From positions 1 to 22,697 of the forward strand of contig JBBINX010000031.1 in the NCBI GenBank assembly GCA_037443685.1: 22,697 nt of DNA, in the 5' to 3' direction. The notes beneath the pieces were generated by a model. The model was not told where the DNA came from. It saw nothing but the letters and a program-made list of their open reading frames with translations, and ran no database searches. The stretch comes from JAHJRJ01 sp037443685 (GTDB taxonomy: Bacteria > Bacteroidota > Ignavibacteria > UBA10030 > BY39). Positions 21,241-22,697 of this stretch are shown here, in pieces. The translations under genes and the position numbers were made by a program. The stretch's first letter is position 1. Every line of letters starts with the position of its first letter.

Positions 21241-22584
21241 ATGCACGAAGATTTTAGGTCAATAAAGATTGAAAACGAGAGATGCCAAGGCCGGATGGTT
21301 TGCCTACGTGTTTGTCCTACACACGCGATACGTGTGCGCCATAAAAAGGCAACTATCCTAAAAGACCGTTGTATCGATTGTGGTGAGTGTGTGCGCGCCT
21401 GTCCAAACAAGGCAATCCTTCCGCAGACAAGTTCATTTAGCGATTTTTCAAAATTCAAGTGCACTGTTGCAATACCATCGCCGGACCTTTACTATCAGTT
21501 TGGAAAGGATATTTTACCATCAACGATTTTAGCAGGACTTAAAAAAATCGGATTCGACGATACTCACGATGTAGCTTGTTCGTCCGAAGCGGTAAGTATT
21601 GCGTTGCAAGAGATGCTCGATTCGGACGATCTTCCACGTCCTTTAATTTCACCTTTCTGTCCGGCAATCGTGCGTTTACTTCAGGTTCGGTATCCGAATT
21701 TATTAGATAATCTTGTTCCGATTGAATCACCAATGGAAATAGCAGCGCGCGAAGCAAAACGTGAGAAGATGGAAGAACTCGGTTTAAAAGAAACCGAAAT
21801 TGGCGCAATATACTTAACTCCATGTCCAGCAAAAACAGTTGCTATAAAAAATCCACCTCGGAAAAAACACTCATTTATAGATGGAGCAATTCCGATTTCA
21901 GAAATATACTCGACATTGCTCCAAGCTTTGACACTTCTTAAAAATGAGAGCAAACACGAAAAACAAGTTCGTGGCATAGGCTTAGGTTGGCCGATTGTTG
22001 GGGGACAGGCTTCATCGCTAAAAAGAGAAGATTGCCTCGCAATTGCGGGTTTAACAGACGTAATGAGAATTTTTGAAGAAATTGAAAATGGTAAACTCAA
22101 AGATATTCGTTATATAGAATGCCATACCTGTCCGACGGCGTGTGTTGGCGGATCATTAAATGTCGAAAACCCTTATATCGCCCGGGGTAAAGTACTTCGT
22201 CTGTTAGAAAAATATGGTTCTAAACCGTGTCAACCGCGCGAAAAAATTAGAGAGTTGTACAAAAAAAAATATTTCTCATTACCAGGGAAAATACCCGCGA
22301 GTCCTTCTGAACCATTGGATGAAGACATACAGATCGCAATTAATAAAATGAAAAAGAAACAGGATATATTTGATTTACTCCCCAATATCGATTGTGGGGC
22401 ATGCGGAGCTCCTACCTGTATGACTTTTGCTGAGGATGTTGTAAAGGGACACGCCGCAGCTGACGATTGTGTGTTCATCGCAATGAGAAAGTTCGAATCG
22501 ATATCCAGTGATTTGCTGGAGACTGTTCTTAAACATAGTAGAAAAATTCGTGATAACACAAAAATAAATAAATATGAAAATTAA
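21241..22584 (+). CDS. [FeFe]-hydrogenase-like FeS protein with C-terminal FeS domain
   Basis: The protein has 447 residues. A two-cluster ferredoxin opens it: C15, R18 (a Cys is expected here), C21, C25; then C44/C47/C50/C54. The middle part is related to the H-cluster domain: SPFCP (C140), TPCPAK (C195) and ECHTCPTACVGG (C297, C301) match the four cubane ligands of true hydrogenases. Phe139 replaces the proton-relay Cys of the TSCCP motif. The C-terminal DCGACGAPTC (C385, C388, C393) with C410 is a PF04060-type FeS domain. It probably acts as a sensor or electron carrier in a bifurcating hydrogenase cluster, not as the H2-forming enzyme; this is inference. The start directly follows a heptamer array. 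Confidence 0.88.
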   Translation: MHEDFRSIKIENERCQGRMVCLRVCPTHAIRVRHKKATILKDRCIDCGECVRACPNKAILPQTSSFSDFSKFKCTVAIPSPDLYYQFGKDILPSTILAGLKKIGFDDTHDVACSSEAVSIALQEMLDSDDLPRPLISPFCPAIVRLLQVRYPNLLDNLVPIESPMEIAAREAKREKMEELGLKETEIGAIYLTPCPAKTVAIKNPPRKKHSFIDGAIPISEIYSTLLQALTLLKNESKHEKQVRGIGLGWPIVGGQASSLKREDCLAIAGLTDVMRIFEEIENGKLKDIRYIECHTCPTACVGGSLNVENPYIARGKVLRLLEKYGSKPCQPREKIRELYKKKYFSLPGKIPASPSEPLDEDIQIAINKMKKKQDIFDLLPNIDCGACGAPTCMTFAEDVVKGHAAADDCVFIAMRKFESISSDLLETVLKHSRKIRDNTKINKYEN

Positions 22585-22697
22585 AGAATTAGTCGAAAAA
22601 TTAAGTTTGATAATCAGATGCGGTGAGAAAACTTTAGACACTGAAATCACCGGCGGTTATGTAAGCGATTTACTGAGCGACGTAATTGCTAACGCGC
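22574..22697 (+). CDS. second DRTGG-domain protein, 5' part only
   Basis: The first 41 codons are present and run off the right edge. LDTEITGGYVSDLLSDVIANA is the start of a DRTGG-like domain and resembles GCASDLMSDVLAF of the protein at 20377. The gene overlaps the end of the [FeFe]-hydrogenase-like gene by 11 bases. In clusters of this type the next genes are often a PHP-domain protein, NuoE/NuoF-like subunits and the catalytic hydrogenase; these would lie beyond the window. Confidence 0.75.
   Translation, partial: MKIKELVEKLSLIIRCGEKTLDTEITGGYVSDLLSDVIANA

Noticed and set aside
21681..22100. Minus-strand open frame of 139 codons inside the [FeFe]-hydrogenase-like gene
   Set aside because: It lies wholly within a well-supported gene on the other strand and has no recognisable motif.

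Overview
The window looks like a chromosomal segment from an AT-rich, anaerobic or facultatively anaerobic bacterium. Candidate lineages are the FCB superphylum or its neighbours, such as Ignavibacteria/Chlorobi-like groups. This placement is inference: it rests on low GC, a tRNA without an encoded CCA, mixed use of Shine-Dalgarno sites, stand-alone GAF/PP2C regulators, and heptanucleotide repeats between genes. No marker gene here fixes the phylum. No insertion sequence, phage gene or CRISPR array was seen. All genes are on the + strand except a partial DHH phosphoesterase at the left edge.

Region 1 (1-2718) holds the start of an NrnA-like DHH phosphoesterase (minus strand), a heptamer repeat array, tRNA-Arg(CCG) with a hairpin behind it, a membrane-anchored TPR protein and a MATE-family exporter. 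Region 2 (2722-7335) is a compact partner-switching module: a membrane GAF/PP2C phosphatase, a STAS anti-sigma antagonist, an RsbW-type ATPase and a second, soluble GAF-GAF/PP2C phosphatase. It contains no sigma factor. An HD-domain phosphohydrolase and a class I methyltransferase follow (7377-8585).

Region 3 starts after a 288-bp non-coding stretch (8586-8873) that carries a hairpin, a sigma-54-like box and a perfect 14-bp palindrome. A tight run of genes follows: a NiFe-hydrogenase maturation protease, a Cache/HAMP histidine kinase, a receiver-kinase hybrid, a lone receiver, HdrC, HdrB, EtfB, EtfA, a membrane b-type/FeS/CCG protein of the ETF:quinone oxidoreductase type, a soluble HdrC-HdrD-like fusion, and a short HdrA. 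Most junctions overlap or are only a few bases apart. The gene content suggests a redox hub linking a flavin donor (ETF), Hdr-type FeS subunits and the quinone pool, with a phosphorelay as its sensor.

Region 4 (20377-22697) follows with a 5-bp gap. It resembles the accessory genes found beside NADH-linked, electron-bifurcating [FeFe]-hydrogenase operons: a DRTGG-domain protein, an anti-sigma-type ATPase, a [FeFe]-hydrogenase-like FeS protein, and a second DRTGG protein cut by the window edge. The structural hydrogenase genes are not in the window and may lie to the right.

The most unusual points are these. The two HdrD-like proteins have lost most or all cysteines of their first CCG (non-cubane cluster) domain, and both carry an acidic residue at the last ligand position of the second. 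HdrA stops after its inserted ferredoxin, so it lacks half of the FAD fold. The [FeFe]-hydrogenase-like protein keeps the cluster ligands but has Phe at the proton-relay Cys position. Two separate arrays of degenerate 7-bp repeats occur, one of them directly abutting a start codon.
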